From Chryseobacterium oranimense (GTDB lineage Bacteria; Bacteroidota; Bacteroidia; Flavobacteriales; Weeksellaceae), in contig NZ_CP104203.1 of assembly GCF_025244725.1 (NCBI RefSeq), positions 1,612,001 to 1,676,000 on the forward strand: 64,000 bases of DNA, read 5' to 3'. Below are positions 34,145 through 42,822 of this stretch, piece by piece; the first letter of the stretch is position 1, and every line of letters begins with the position of its first letter. A model generated the notes under the pieces. It searched no databases. It saw only the letters and a list, made by a program, of their open reading frames with translations, and was not told where the DNA came from. The position numbers and the translations under genes are program-made.

Positions 34145-36946
34145 TTAGTGTTTATAGTTATACTGGTATTCCTTCAACGTTTTCCCCGTAGCATCCGTAA
34201 TTTTTACAAGCCTGTTGGCATTATCGTACAGATAGGTAGTTTTCATACCGTTGGAAGAGATACTGTTGGTCATACCGATCAACGGATCATAGGTATATGT
34301 GGTAACGGAATAATCTTTTAATGCAGCATCTTTTCTAAGGTTTTCCAGAGCCTGCAGCAAAGAGGATTCAGTAGCAGGGTTAGCCGCATCAGCATTTGAA
34401 GCATTAATGGCAGCTGTTACAGTGGACAGATTCATGACCTGACTGTACAGCAGACCTTCAATCTTAGCAATAGGCTGTGTCTTATCATATCCCCAGATGG
34501 TGGTTACCGGAAAATTAACTTTATCGGAAATCTGTACAAGGTTACCTCTATCATCATATACGTCAAGGGTAGCCGTTGTAAACTGTGCCTGGCTCTGCGT
34601 ATTGTATCCCATAACAGATGACGGGTACAGGTTGGAAGCATTATCAAATTTTGTTTCCGATTTATCTACAACAGTTCCGTTTACCTTCACTTCGGTCTGA
34701 ACCGGTATGGAGATCATATTGGCATTCATCAGTCGGGTATTGTTCGTGTCTGATGCATAGCTTATTTTTTTCTCGGTTATTTTTCCGTCTGAAGCCGTTT
34801 CTTTGATCAGATAAGGCTGGAAATTACCTGAATTGGAATAGGTTTCTGTTATATTCTGTAAACTGCTTCCGTTATCATAATAAGTTTTAGATGTGGTTTT
34901 TGAAGATTTCATCCATGCAGCTTTGGATTTATATCCTAAACATAATGAGTATTCAGGTACATTATTAATTTCCTCAAAAACATATTCCATATTCTCATCA
35001 GATACTAACTGGTTCTGTTGGCTGAAAGTTTCCTTTTTACTGAGCACACCAGATGAAACTATATTGTAATACTGCTTATAAAAGAAATTTCCACTTATTT
35101 CATAGTCGGCCGGTGTTTTGAAATAATATTTTGCATAACCAATATTTCCGGACTCTCCACCATAAATTTCCTTAACATTGTTATATAAATTAAAACTGCT
35201 TATGTAATCTTCATCATTACATACCTCATTTGTAAATTCTTTCCCACTGGAGTCATTGGAATTAGAAAATGAATTATAATTATAGGTTACAGATTTTTTC
35301 AGACTATTAGCCGACGTATAATATTTAATGTTTGCTATACGCGGCACTTCAGTGGGTATACTATTCTTGTACGGAGCTGAAAGGCTGGCAATGGAATAGG
35401 TTTTAACAGCTCCACTTCCGTTACCGCTTATTTTAAAAGTATAGGTTCCCGGGGTAAGATTGTAATAATTTACTCCTTCGCAGTTGTTAATGATGTATCC
35501 GTTCATTTCAGTTCCTGATGAATTTAATAGTTTATAGGTCGGAGGAATAATTACATCACCGTGAGGATTAGGAATAATATAAACTTCTTCTGTAAGTTGG
35601 GTCACATAAAACTTTTTGGCTTCAGTTACCTGAAAGGTATAGTTCCTGTTAATATTGGTATCAAAATCAGCAGTATTGGCAAGGCTTAAAAACTGTATAT
35701 CCGGCCGTGTTATTTCATTATTACTCAACTGTATACTGCTATTGTCCTGGTATGTTTCGCCTGCTTCGAAATTATAGACTACATATCCTCCTTCCGGCAA
35801 TATCATTTTTTTCAACAATCCTAATGTATAGCTTCTTGGATTCTTTTGGCTGCTATCAGGGCACAGGAAATTTCCATATTCATCGGGATTGCCTGACGGG
35901 CTGTAATTGGTTTCGGAACCGTACTGGTCATATTCAAATGTCCTGTTTTCTACAATCTGCCCACTTTTGTCAAGCTTTTTTATTCCGGCTAAGATTCTTT
36001 TATCCTCGTTATTATTTTTAAAGATACTGTAAGCATGAAAACTGGAATAATCCAGGCTATATTGAGCAATAAGGTTTGAAGAAGCATCTGATAATGAAAT
36101 ATTGTTTACCTGATAGGGATCGTCTTTTCCCGAATCTTCCAGAAACTGACTGTAGGTATACCCGATTGTTATTTTACCATACCTAGTAGACATGTTTTGC
36201 AGCTTACAGTTCTGGTATAACAGCGTAGTAGAAGTTCCTGCATATTTGCTGTTCTTCTGATAGGTAAAATTGGCAACAATATTATTATTTTCATCGGAGA
36301 TTTTAGTCAGAAAGAAAGCAGATTTGTAATTAAAACCTTTATAACTTACATCATATCTTGAAATACTATAGTCTTCAAAAATATATTTGATCCCTTTATC
36401 ATTTGTTAATGTAAAAGAATTAAGGATGAGTGTCGCATTATTAGAGTCTCTTGTATATTCAATTTTAACATTGTTTCCCGAGATATTATTCAGGCTGAAG
36501 GTATTATTTATGGTATCCCGTACAAATTTGAATTTTCCTGACTCGCCGGGAATATCATAGTAATAAATATCATCGAATATATTTCTTTTATAATTGGTGG
36601 CATTTGAATCCGAGAATTCCTCATCTGCTCTGCCATTGATTACTCTTGAAATAACCCCTCCTTTCAATAAAGCCCAACCTAAACCCACTTCACTGCCTGT
36701 TTTATTTCCGATGGCATTATAAGGATGATAACTTAAAGCTGTTGAAAGATCCACATTACCATTGCCAGTAGGCAACGTAAGTAAAGGAATTGAAATATTC
36801 GGAATTCCAGTAGACAATGAAACCGGAGTATTCACATAAGAAGAAAATGAAGAAACCGACGGCATAGGCTCCGGGGTATCCCCAAAGTTCCTCTGGGATA
36901 AGCCCCAATTAAATATGAATATGAATAATAAAAGTATTTTTTTCAT
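34145..36946 (-). CDS. SpvB-like YD-repeat protein, first half of a split Rhs
   Basis: 933 residues. Signal peptide MKKILLLFIFIFNWGLSQ, then a domain with TGIPNISIPLLTLPTGNG and LSYHPYNAIGNKTGSEVGLG followed by WALLKGGVISR. This is the layout that opens SpvB and TcB proteins. The middle has irregular beta strands and a pre-peptidase-like insert (about 450-510, YYNLTPGTYTFKISGNG). The C-terminus returns to YD style (YLYDNANRLVKITDATGK). It stops 5 bases before the Rhs/toxin gene. Two proteins with separate signal peptides that would together make one Rhs cage recall TcB/TcC pairs. That comparison is inference. Confidence 0.8.
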   Translation of the reverse strand: MKKILLLFIFIFNWGLSQRNFGDTPEPMPSVSSFSSYVNTPVSLSTGIPNISIPLLTLPTGNGNVDLSTALSYHPYNAIGNKTGSEVGLGWALLKGGVISRVINGRADEEFSDSNATNYKRNIFDDIYYYDIPGESGKFKFVRDTINNTFSLNNISGNNVKIEYTRDSNNATLILNSFTLTNDKGIKYIFEDYSISRYDVSYKGFNYKSAFFLTKISDENNNIVANFTYQKNSKYAGTSTTLLYQNCKLQNMSTRYGKITIGYTYSQFLEDSGKDDPYQVNNISLSDASSNLIAQYSLDYSSFHAYSIFKNNNEDKRILAGIKKLDKSGQIVENRTFEYDQYGSETNYSPSGNPDEYGNFLCPDSSQKNPRSYTLGLLKKMILPEGGYVVYNFEAGETYQDNSSIQLSNNEITRPDIQFLSLANTADFDTNINRNYTFQVTEAKKFYVTQLTEEVYIIPNPHGDVIIPPTYKLLNSSGTEMNGYIINNCEGVNYYNLTPGTYTFKISGNGSGAVKTYSIASLSAPYKNSIPTEVPRIANIKYYTSANSLKKSVTYNYNSFSNSNDSSGKEFTNEVCNDEDYISSFNLYNNVKEIYGGESGNIGYAKYYFKTPADYEISGNFFYKQYYNIVSSGVLSKKETFSQQNQLVSDENMEYVFEEINNVPEYSLCLGYKSKAAWMKSSKTTSKTYYDNGSSLQNITETYSNSGNFQPYLIKETASDGKITEKKISYASDTNNTRLMNANMISIPVQTEVKVNGTVVDKSETKFDNASNLYPSSVMGYNTQSQAQFTTATLDVYDDRGNLVQISDKVNFPVTTIWGYDKTQPIAKIEGLLYSQVMNLSTVTAAINASNADAANPATESSLLQALENLRKDAALKDYSVTTYTYDPLIGMTNSISSNGMKTTYLYDNANRLVKITDATGKTLKEYQYNYKH

Positions 36947-36951
36947 CAGTA

Positions 36952-38511
36952 TTATTTTTTTATAAGTTTAGCACTTGCTGTTTTATTAGTATCCGTTTTT
37001 ATCGTCACCAGATAAGCCCCTTGAATCAAATTCTGGGTATTAATCTTCGTCACCTTATTCTTAGTTTTCAAACTCTGAAGCTGTCTTCCTCCCATATCAT
37101 ACAGCATAATATCTGCTTCTTTAAAATCAAAGCCTATTTCTACATAAGCATAATCTGAAACAGGATTTGGATAAATCTTGATGTCCTGCTTTTCAATCAG
37201 CTGGTCAAGTTGCTTATCTCCCAGCTTCACAATCTTCCAGTTCTCTTTTCCAAGCTCTTCTGCACTGGTTCCAGCTAAAATAATGGAGCCGTCTCTGTTT
37301 AGTTTAATATCTGAAAGTCTTTCTTCTCTCTTTCTGGATTCACCCTTTACATGTTTTCTCCACTTTTCATTTCCATCCTGATCCAGATACAGCATCCAGA
37401 AGGTTTCATCATCAGTCTGTATCTTTCCTTCCGCCTGGGTGTAGCCACCAAGTAAAATTCCTTTTGTGACATCTTGATTCTTGGATCTTGAATCTTGACT
37501 CTGAATAACACTGGTTCCCATCAGAATATCCCTGTTTCCGAAATTGTAGGATTTTTGCCAAAGCTCTTCGCCTCTTTCGTTTAAGGAAATTAGCCACAGG
37601 TCGGTTCCTTCTTCTATCCCAACGGATTTGTTTCCTGATCTTTCGGATCTGGATTCTCCGCCTATCAGATAGCCTGTAGATGTCAGTGTCAAAGTTCTTA
37701 TATGATCATCTTGTTTTCCGCCGTAGTTCTTTTCCCATTCTACTTTTCCTTCCTTTGAAAGTTTGATAATATAATAATCACCCTCACCAAAGTTTTCGGT
37801 TTTCTTAGAACCTCCTGCATTGCTCCTTGAATAAACTCCTAACAAAGCTCCTCCATCTTTAGTAGGAATTATTTTTTCTACTTCATCTAACCCTTTTCCG
37901 CCTAAAATTAACTGTGATACTTCTTTTCCATCCTTATCGAGTTTTACAATTAAAACATCTTTAGAACCGTAACCCTTGGATGAGTTCTGAACGTTTCCAG
38001 CAACAAAAAATCCTAAATCTGTAGTCTGAATCACAGATCTGGCTTCCTCATCGGAAGAAGTCCCTAAAGTTTTCTGCCATATTTCATCCCCGAATTCATT
38101 TAATCTGATCAACCATATGTCTGATCCTCCTTTGGAATCTTCTTTCTTATCCAATCCTTTACCGGAATAGCTGGTTCCGGAAATCAGAAAGCCTCCATCC
38201 TGGGTAGCCACGGAACCTGAAAGATAATCATGGTTCTGACCTGAGATATATTTTTCCCAGACTTCTTCTCCCTGCTGGTTTAATTTTACCAAATGGAAAT
38301 CGTAGCCGCCATTCTGCTTACTGCCTTCTGCCTGAAGCTTACTGCTCTGAATACTGCTTCCTGTAATTAAGTATTGACCGTCAATAGTTGTGGTAACCTG
38401 GCTTAGAAAATCCTGGGTGGAAGACTTTATGTCTTTTTGCCACAATACTTCCTGGGCAGAAAGCCCTAGAACCGTGCATAGAATACATGCACCAGAGTAA
38501 ATTTTCTTCAT
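36952..38511 (-). CDS. T9SS-sorted beta-propeller protein heading the Rhs operon
   Basis: 519 residues. Signal peptide MKKIYSGACILCTVLGLSAQ, then about eight repeats of the form DIWLIRLNEFGDEIWQKTLG with GG-D near the turn, which should form a beta-propeller. The last 80 residues are a T9SS type A sorting domain (IKIYPNPVSDYAYVEIGF, YDMGGRQLQSL, GAYLVTIKTD, ending KLIKK). It is thus sent through the type IX system and anchored or released. Five bases separate it from the SpvB-like gene. It may present or carry the Rhs pair on the surface, which would explain how proteins lacking a sorting domain reach outside. This is inference. Confidence 0.88.
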   Translation of the reverse strand: MKKIYSGACILCTVLGLSAQEVLWQKDIKSSTQDFLSQVTTTIDGQYLITGSSIQSSKLQAEGSKQNGGYDFHLVKLNQQGEEVWEKYISGQNHDYLSGSVATQDGGFLISGTSYSGKGLDKKEDSKGGSDIWLIRLNEFGDEIWQKTLGTSSDEEARSVIQTTDLGFFVAGNVQNSSKGYGSKDVLIVKLDKDGKEVSQLILGGKGLDEVEKIIPTKDGGALLGVYSRSNAGGSKKTENFGEGDYYIIKLSKEGKVEWEKNYGGKQDDHIRTLTLTSTGYLIGGESRSERSGNKSVGIEEGTDLWLISLNERGEELWQKSYNFGNRDILMGTSVIQSQDSRSKNQDVTKGILLGGYTQAEGKIQTDDETFWMLYLDQDGNEKWRKHVKGESRKREERLSDIKLNRDGSIILAGTSAEELGKENWKIVKLGDKQLDQLIEKQDIKIYPNPVSDYAYVEIGFDFKEADIMLYDMGGRQLQSLKTKNKVTKINTQNLIQGAYLVTIKTDTNKTASAKLIKK

Positions 38512-38551
38512 CTGTTTGTGTATTAGTTAATGTTAGTTTTATAATTTCGGG

Positions 38552-38582
38552 CAAATTTAACATTTTTTAACACATATGCAAA
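38552..38582 (-). promoter_or_regulatory. Consensus Bacteroidota promoter of the Rhs operon
   Basis: On the minus strand TTTG (38579-38582), a 19-base spacer, then TAAATTTG (38552-38559). This matches TTTG-N19-TAnnTTTG exactly. It is 41 bases before the ATG at 38511. It is the best promoter match in the window. Confidence 0.8.
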
Positions 38583-38772
38583 TCTCATTGCTGAGATTTA
38601 ATATAGATCATGTTATTTGCCCGCATTTTTTATATTATTTCAATGATTAATGCCGTAAAGGTATCGCTGAAAAACGACAGATCATGTCGCATAAAAATTT
38701 GTAAAAGAAATATGTTAAAATTGAGTGTGCAAAATTTTAAAGCCAAATCCGGTGATAAGTCGCATAGAAATA

Positions 38773-39495
38773 TTACCGGTAAGTCCCGAAAAGCCTGTCC
38801 CAGATGGAGGTATAAAAACCAAAATTCTTAGTTTCATCCAGATGGTGCTGATTATGAAATCTGGTGGTTCCTATAAAAAGTCGGTCAAATGATGCCGGGA
38901 AAAATTCCCGGTTCAAGTGCCCTATCGTTCCCCAAATTAGGTTGATGCTCAGGTAAAGAGCTATAGAAATTATAGAGAAATCATAACTCATGAGTAAGGC
39001 AAGAATCATCAGTCCAAAACCGATCGTTTCAAAAGGATGCAGGACAAAAAGGCTCAGGAAGTTGGTGCTGACATGCTCATGGTGTTTTCCATGCAGTATT
39101 TTATACACAAAAGGAAGATGGGCCGCATAATGAAAGAAATACATCAAAATATCCATCAGAAAAATTAAGGCAATGGTTTCCAGAAAAACAGAAACTAGGG
39201 AAGGTTGGGAATCAATAATAATCCAGTTGTTTTTCCATAGGAATGCGCCCAGCAGCATGACGAAACTATTGCAAACAACAGTAAAAAAACTGAGATAAAC
39301 ATCGGATTGGGTAACAGGATGGTTTTGTTCCTGCAACAGTTCTTTGCGGCACGTCTTCTCAATAAACTGATACAGCGTGATTGAAAACAGGCACAAAAAG
39401 ATATTGGATAAAAGACTGAAAATGATCCACTGCAGCCAGCTGAACTGCCAGAATATCTTTAAATAACCGGAAAAATCAAACCAATTAGGATTCAT
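38773..39495 (-). CDS. Fatty acid hydroxylase / sterol desaturase family membrane protein
   Basis: 240 residues from the ATG at 39495; a GTG six codons earlier is in frame. At least four membrane helices. The three His clusters of the di-iron family are all present: HYAAH (HxxxH), HGKHHEH (HxxHH) and HNQHH. It would hydroxylate or desaturate a lipid in the inner membrane using O2 and two iron atoms. The substrate cannot be named; in flavobacteria relatives act on fatty acids, sphingolipids or carotenoids. It stands alone and ends at the promoter region of the Rhs operon. Confidence 0.88.
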   Translation of the reverse strand: MNPNWFDFSGYLKIFWQFSWLQWIIFSLLSNIFLCLFSITLYQFIEKTCRKELLQEQNHPVTQSDVYLSFFTVVCNSFVMLLGAFLWKNNWIIIDSQPSLVSVFLETIALIFLMDILMYFFHYAAHLPFVYKILHGKHHEHVSTNFLSLFVLHPFETIGFGLMILALLMSYDFSIISIALYLSINLIWGTIGHLNREFFPASFDRLFIGTTRFHNQHHLDETKNFGFYTSIWDRLFGTYR

Positions 39496-39754
39496 ACATT
39501 CATCATCTATCACTAGCCTATAAATCTATGAATTTCAAGTTAAAAAACCAATAATTCAAATTTGAATACTCACTTATCCTAATAAAATCATCTTATTTTA
39601 CTTAAAAGCATTTACTAAGTTGTACAGTAAATTAATTGATAATAAATATTTCCAGATTAATTTATATCTAACATAAAAAATAACTAACTTAGGAACAAAA
39701 GCGGAATCTGAAAAGCTTATAAAAAGAGTAGGAAAACCATAAAAATGTTAATTC

Positions 39755-39955
39755 ATGAAAAATTTAAAAAAAATTTTGAGAGAGAATTTGAAATCAGTAA
39801 AAGGAGGTACTAAGGAAGGATGCCCGGGACCAGGATCACCACTGTATCATCCTTATGCTTCACAGGAACAATGTGAAAATGCAACAGGAAAAACCTGCTA
39901 TTATTCAGAGGATAGTTATTGTTTCCCTGCAGGATGGAATGCTGATTTACTTTAG
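39755..39955 (+). CDS. Bacteriocin-like peptide with GG leader
   Basis: 66 residues. The leader MKNLKKILRENLKSVKGG ends in the double Gly (17-18) at which C39-peptidase transporters cut. The core of 48 residues has four Cys (23, 40, 48, 56), a Gly/Pro-rich start (CPGPGSP) and aromatic residues (YYSEDSYC). It fits the 'bacteriocin-like protein' precursors that are frequent in Chryseobacterium. No peptidase-containing ABC transporter or modifying enzyme is next to it. Function (bacteriocin, RiPP or signal) is unknown. Confidence 0.75.
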   Translation: MKNLKKILRENLKSVKGGTKEGCPGPGSPLYHPYASQEQCENATGKTCYYSEDSYCFPAGWNADLL

Positions 39956-39980
39956 CAATCTATAATGTAATATAACAAGG

Positions 39981-40010
39981 ATCCGTTTCATAACCAAATG
40001 TGAAGCGGAT
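39981..40010 (+). terminator. Hairpin after the GG-leader peptide
   Basis: Stem ATCCGTTTCAT (39981-39991) / GTGAAGCGGAT (40000-40010), 11 pairs with two G-T wobbles and an 8-base loop, then TCTATTTTATTT. Probable terminator of the peptide gene. Confidence 0.65.
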
Positions 40011-40101
40011 TCTATTTTATTTAATTTTTTACTTTTAAAAGTATATATCTTAGGTTTAAGAAATAAAAGTTTATATTTTTATTTTAACACTTTAGCCTGA
40101 A

Positions 40102-40144
40102 AATTTGAGTATTTGAAAATCTTTGATTTTCAGATACTCAAATT
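40102..40144. other. 19-bp intergenic hairpin
   Basis: Left arm 40102-40120 and right arm 40126-40144 pair over 19 positions with one G-T wobble; the loop is CTTTG. No T-tract follows on either side. It lies between the convergent peptide gene and the gene at 40194-40466. It could be a second terminator, an RNA stabiliser or a protein-binding palindrome. Confidence 0.6.
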
Positions 40145-40193
40145 CAAATAGCTTAAATGTAAAAGTTTTATCCTTTTTGTAATTCAAATAAAA

Positions 40194-40466
40194 TCATTTC
40201 TGCTTCACCTTTCTTTTCAGTTCACGGACCCGTAAAGTCAGCTGTTTACGCAGATCATCATGATACTGTCTGTAGTTTTTTATGCTTCTTTCCAGTTGTT
40301 TTTTTTGAGCCAGATAATCTTCATACAGCTCACTTAATTCCGAGATCTTCAAAATCATATCAGAAGGCTGAATCTCCGGATCACCGGCTGTTTTTTTAAG
40401 CAGGCCCCGGTAATATTCCATACGGTCTGTAAGGCTGCTGTGAAATTTTGGTTCTATTCCCTGCAT
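40194..40466 (-). CDS. Small coiled-coil protein
   Basis: 90 residues, highly charged. The second half (SELYEDYLAQKKQLERSIKN, then HDDLRKQLTLRVRELKRK) reads as one long coiled coil. No signal peptide. No family recognised. It starts 38 bases after the S41 protease gene and is probably the last gene of that operon. Confidence 0.6.
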   Translation of the reverse strand: MQGIEPKFHSSLTDRMEYYRGLLKKTAGDPEIQPSDMILKISELSELYEDYLAQKKQLERSIKNYRQYHDDLRKQLTLRVRELKRKVKQK

Positions 40467-40504
40467 GGTTATTGGTTTAATATATTAAAAATTTAAAAAG
40501 ACGA

Positions 40505-41857
40505 TCACTTTCCAATGGCTGCAGAAGGTGTATCACTCTGAAATAAAACTTTAATACTTTCGTCCAAAGCATTTTTACCTGCTGATTTTGAATAAATACT
40601 ATTCATAGCTGCTGAAATGAGGGTTTCTTGCGCATCTCCCAGAGGCAGCAGCGGTAATGCGGTATACTCACTCACTGTAATCTGCGGGGAAATTCCGTTG
40701 CTGTAGGCACCTTCACCAACGGCATTGAAAACTTTATAAATAACAGGATGCAGCTGCCATGAGATTTTTTTAGGCTTCCTCTTGTCCTCCACCATAAATC
40801 CGGCCATATCTTTACCGAGTGTCACATCCCCTATCTGAATCACCTGTATATACGGTTTAAGGTTATTGATCACAATTTCCGAAGCAGATGCCGTACTTCT
40901 TGAAGTTAAAACATATACTTTATTAAGGTTCAAAGCATTGGTACGGAGAGCATTGAAATCGAGGGCAGCCGGATCGTAGGCAATCTGCTGGGCAAATGTT
41001 CTTTTTACTTCACCACCGTTTTTATTTCCTTTATAAATAATGAACGGAGAAGAAGATGATATTCCCGGGGGAATCAGTGAGCAGAGTGCTGCTGCGGAGG
41101 AGACCGATCCGCCGTAGTTGTATCTCAGGTCCAGAATTAGTTCCTGTATTCCCGCTGCTTTGAAATCTGCAAATTTTTGATTTAATGAAGAAGTCATTCC
41201 GTCAGGAAAATCATAAATATAAAGGTAACCTGTTTTTTTACCGTTTTTTTCAAATATTTTAGACTCTAAAGGCTGTTCAAAGGAGTAACCATAATATACT
41301 GTGATGTTCTTTTCATCAGTAACGGCACCATTTCCCCAATTGCCAACCCGGAGTTCTATCACTGTCTTATCTTTAATAGATGAAGTTAATTCTTCAGCAT
41401 TGGCAGCGGTAATAGCCGTACCATTGATTTTGGTGATCATCATCCCTCTTTCCAGACCGGAATTGAATGCCGGGGAATTTTTCATAACCAGTTTTACCGT
41501 TGTCACTACATTTCCATTGGGCAGCTGTATCACTGCATAATCAAAACCGTACATATTCCGTACAGAACGGGGATAAGAAGAAGGGTCCTGTGTATCTACA
41601 GCAAACGAAAAGCGATCCTGAGAAGATAATAGGCTTTTAAAAAAGTCTTTCACCGGAAGATGATAATCAGGCTTCGCAGGCATCTGTTCTGCCCAGTAAT
41701 AATATCTTTTCATACTGTCCTGTACCCAAAGGTTAACCGATTCCGTACTTCCTTCCGGAAAAACAGGAGCTCCCTCATCATCGTTGCGGGTGCATGATAA
41801 GATAAAGACAGAAACTGCGATAAGAACGAGCAGCTGAAATGTAAAATGCTTTTTCAT
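40505..41857 (-). CDS. S41 family (C-terminal processing) peptidase, lipoprotein
   Basis: 450 residues. Lipoprotein signal with lipobox FILSC (Cys22). A helical N-terminal part (WVQDSMKRYYYWAEQMP) is followed by a PDZ-like region (about 105-190, NSPAFNSGLERGMMITKING) and an S41 protease domain (about 210-420). GKKTGYLYIYDFPDG, LILDLRYNYGGSVSSA and the nucleophile region LTSRSTASASEI near residue 325 mark it. In this family a Ser-Lys dyad cuts proteins near their C-terminus. It lies in the same-strand run below the FecR/TonB receptor pair. Its substrate may be the secreted proteins of that cluster, but this is a guess. Confidence 0.88.
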   Translation of the reverse strand: MKKHFTFQLLVLIAVSVFILSCTRNDDEGAPVFPEGSTESVNLWVQDSMKRYYYWAEQMPAKPDYHLPVKDFFKSLLSSQDRFSFAVDTQDPSSYPRSVRNMYGFDYAVIQLPNGNVVTTVKLVMKNSPAFNSGLERGMMITKINGTAITAANAEELTSSIKDKTVIELRVGNWGNGAVTDEKNITVYYGYSFEQPLESKIFEKNGKKTGYLYIYDFPDGMTSSLNQKFADFKAAGIQELILDLRYNYGGSVSSAAALCSLIPPGISSSSPFIIYKGNKNGGEVKRTFAQQIAYDPAALDFNALRTNALNLNKVYVLTSRSTASASEIVINNLKPYIQVIQIGDVTLGKDMAGFMVEDKRKPKKISWQLHPVIYKVFNAVGEGAYSNGISPQITVSEYTALPLLPLGDAQETLISAAMNSIYSKSAGKNALDESIKVLFQSDTPSAAIGK

Positions 41858-41868
41858 AGGAACCGGTT

Positions 41869-42612
41869 TTACAGATAATCTGCCACATCAATCTCTCCCA
41901 CAACCGTAAAGACTCCGTTGACCATCTTTTCCTGAAGAACGATCAGATTGGCTCCCATATCCTGTTTTATTTTTACCCTGATCACTTCGGAACCATTATT
42001 ATAAGGAGTGTCTGTTCCGGGTTTATACAATTCCAGATAAACCGGGGCTGTGCTGCTGAAGAAACTATATATTTTCACGGGTGTGAAATCATGCTTTCCA
42101 ATAGGGTCAAACTCGGCAAGTATGGCTCCGTTTTCTCTTTTCAGAACTCCTTTCACACCGGTGAGTGAGGTTCCGGAATATTCGCCGAGATCCGGGAAAA
42201 TAAATTCAAAGCCTACTTTTCCCAGATTCACCTGTGGTTTTACAGCAGAAGCCTGGAGAAAGATTCCCGGAAGATTGAAGAAATTCAGGGTCTTGTAGTC
42301 GTTGATGTTGTCGTAAGTAAGATTATAATGGGCTATTTCGAGGCCGGTTTCGTTATTGTAAATTCCAAGTCTGTCTGTTTCGCCCTCATCAAGCACAAAT
42401 TCCAGTTTGGTTTCTATTTTATTGGTATAAGAAGTATTTCCGTTAATAGATACAGGAGCTCCGTTAAGCCTAAGCTGGAGGACATCCGGCTTTGAGTATC
42501 CTTTGACATTGACTTCTGCAGGTTTCTGCGATTGATCAAACGGCTTCATAACGCTGCTGTCTGAACAGGAAACAAGCAGTATAAAAAATACCAGTGTAAT
42601 GAATTTATTCAT
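41869..42612 (-). CDS. Hypothetical lipoprotein of the FecR regulon
   Basis: 247 residues. Lipobox ILLVSC (Cys16). The mature protein is beta-rich, alternating strands such as VLQLRLNGAPVSINGNTSY and VGFEFIFPDLGEYSG, and ends in GEIDVADYL. No family recognised; it resembles DUF-type surface lipoproteins that sit beside TonB receptors. Twelve bases separate it from the S41 gene, so the two are co-transcribed. Confidence 0.65.
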   Translation of the reverse strand: MNKFITLVFFILLVSCSDSSVMKPFDQSQKPAEVNVKGYSKPDVLQLRLNGAPVSINGNTSYTNKIETKLEFVLDEGETDRLGIYNNETGLEIAHYNLTYDNINDYKTLNFFNLPGIFLQASAVKPQVNLGKVGFEFIFPDLGEYSGTSLTGVKGVLKRENGAILAEFDPIGKHDFTPVKIYSFFSSTAPVYLELYKPGTDTPYNNGSEVIRVKIKQDMGANLIVLQEKMVNGVFTVVGEIDVADYL

Positions 42613-42822
42613 TTATATTAATTTAAATTGATAAAATCTAACCTAGAAAAATTGCCCCGCCCGGTAAGCGCGGGACAATAGAAATAATTATAAAAAAACT
42701 AAGTTGGATATGTTTATAATCAGGAGGTTATTACGGGGAAGCTTCAAACCGATCCTGACCGATTAAATTTTCATGATGATTTCTGCAGAAAGTACTGCAA
42801 TTCACGGATCATTGCTGTTTTA

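Noticed and set aside
38610-38831. 73-residue open frame on the plus strand upstream of the Rhs promoter
   Set aside because: Overlaps the end of the hydroxylase gene, very basic and Lys/Arg-rich without pattern; likely chance in AT-rich DNA.
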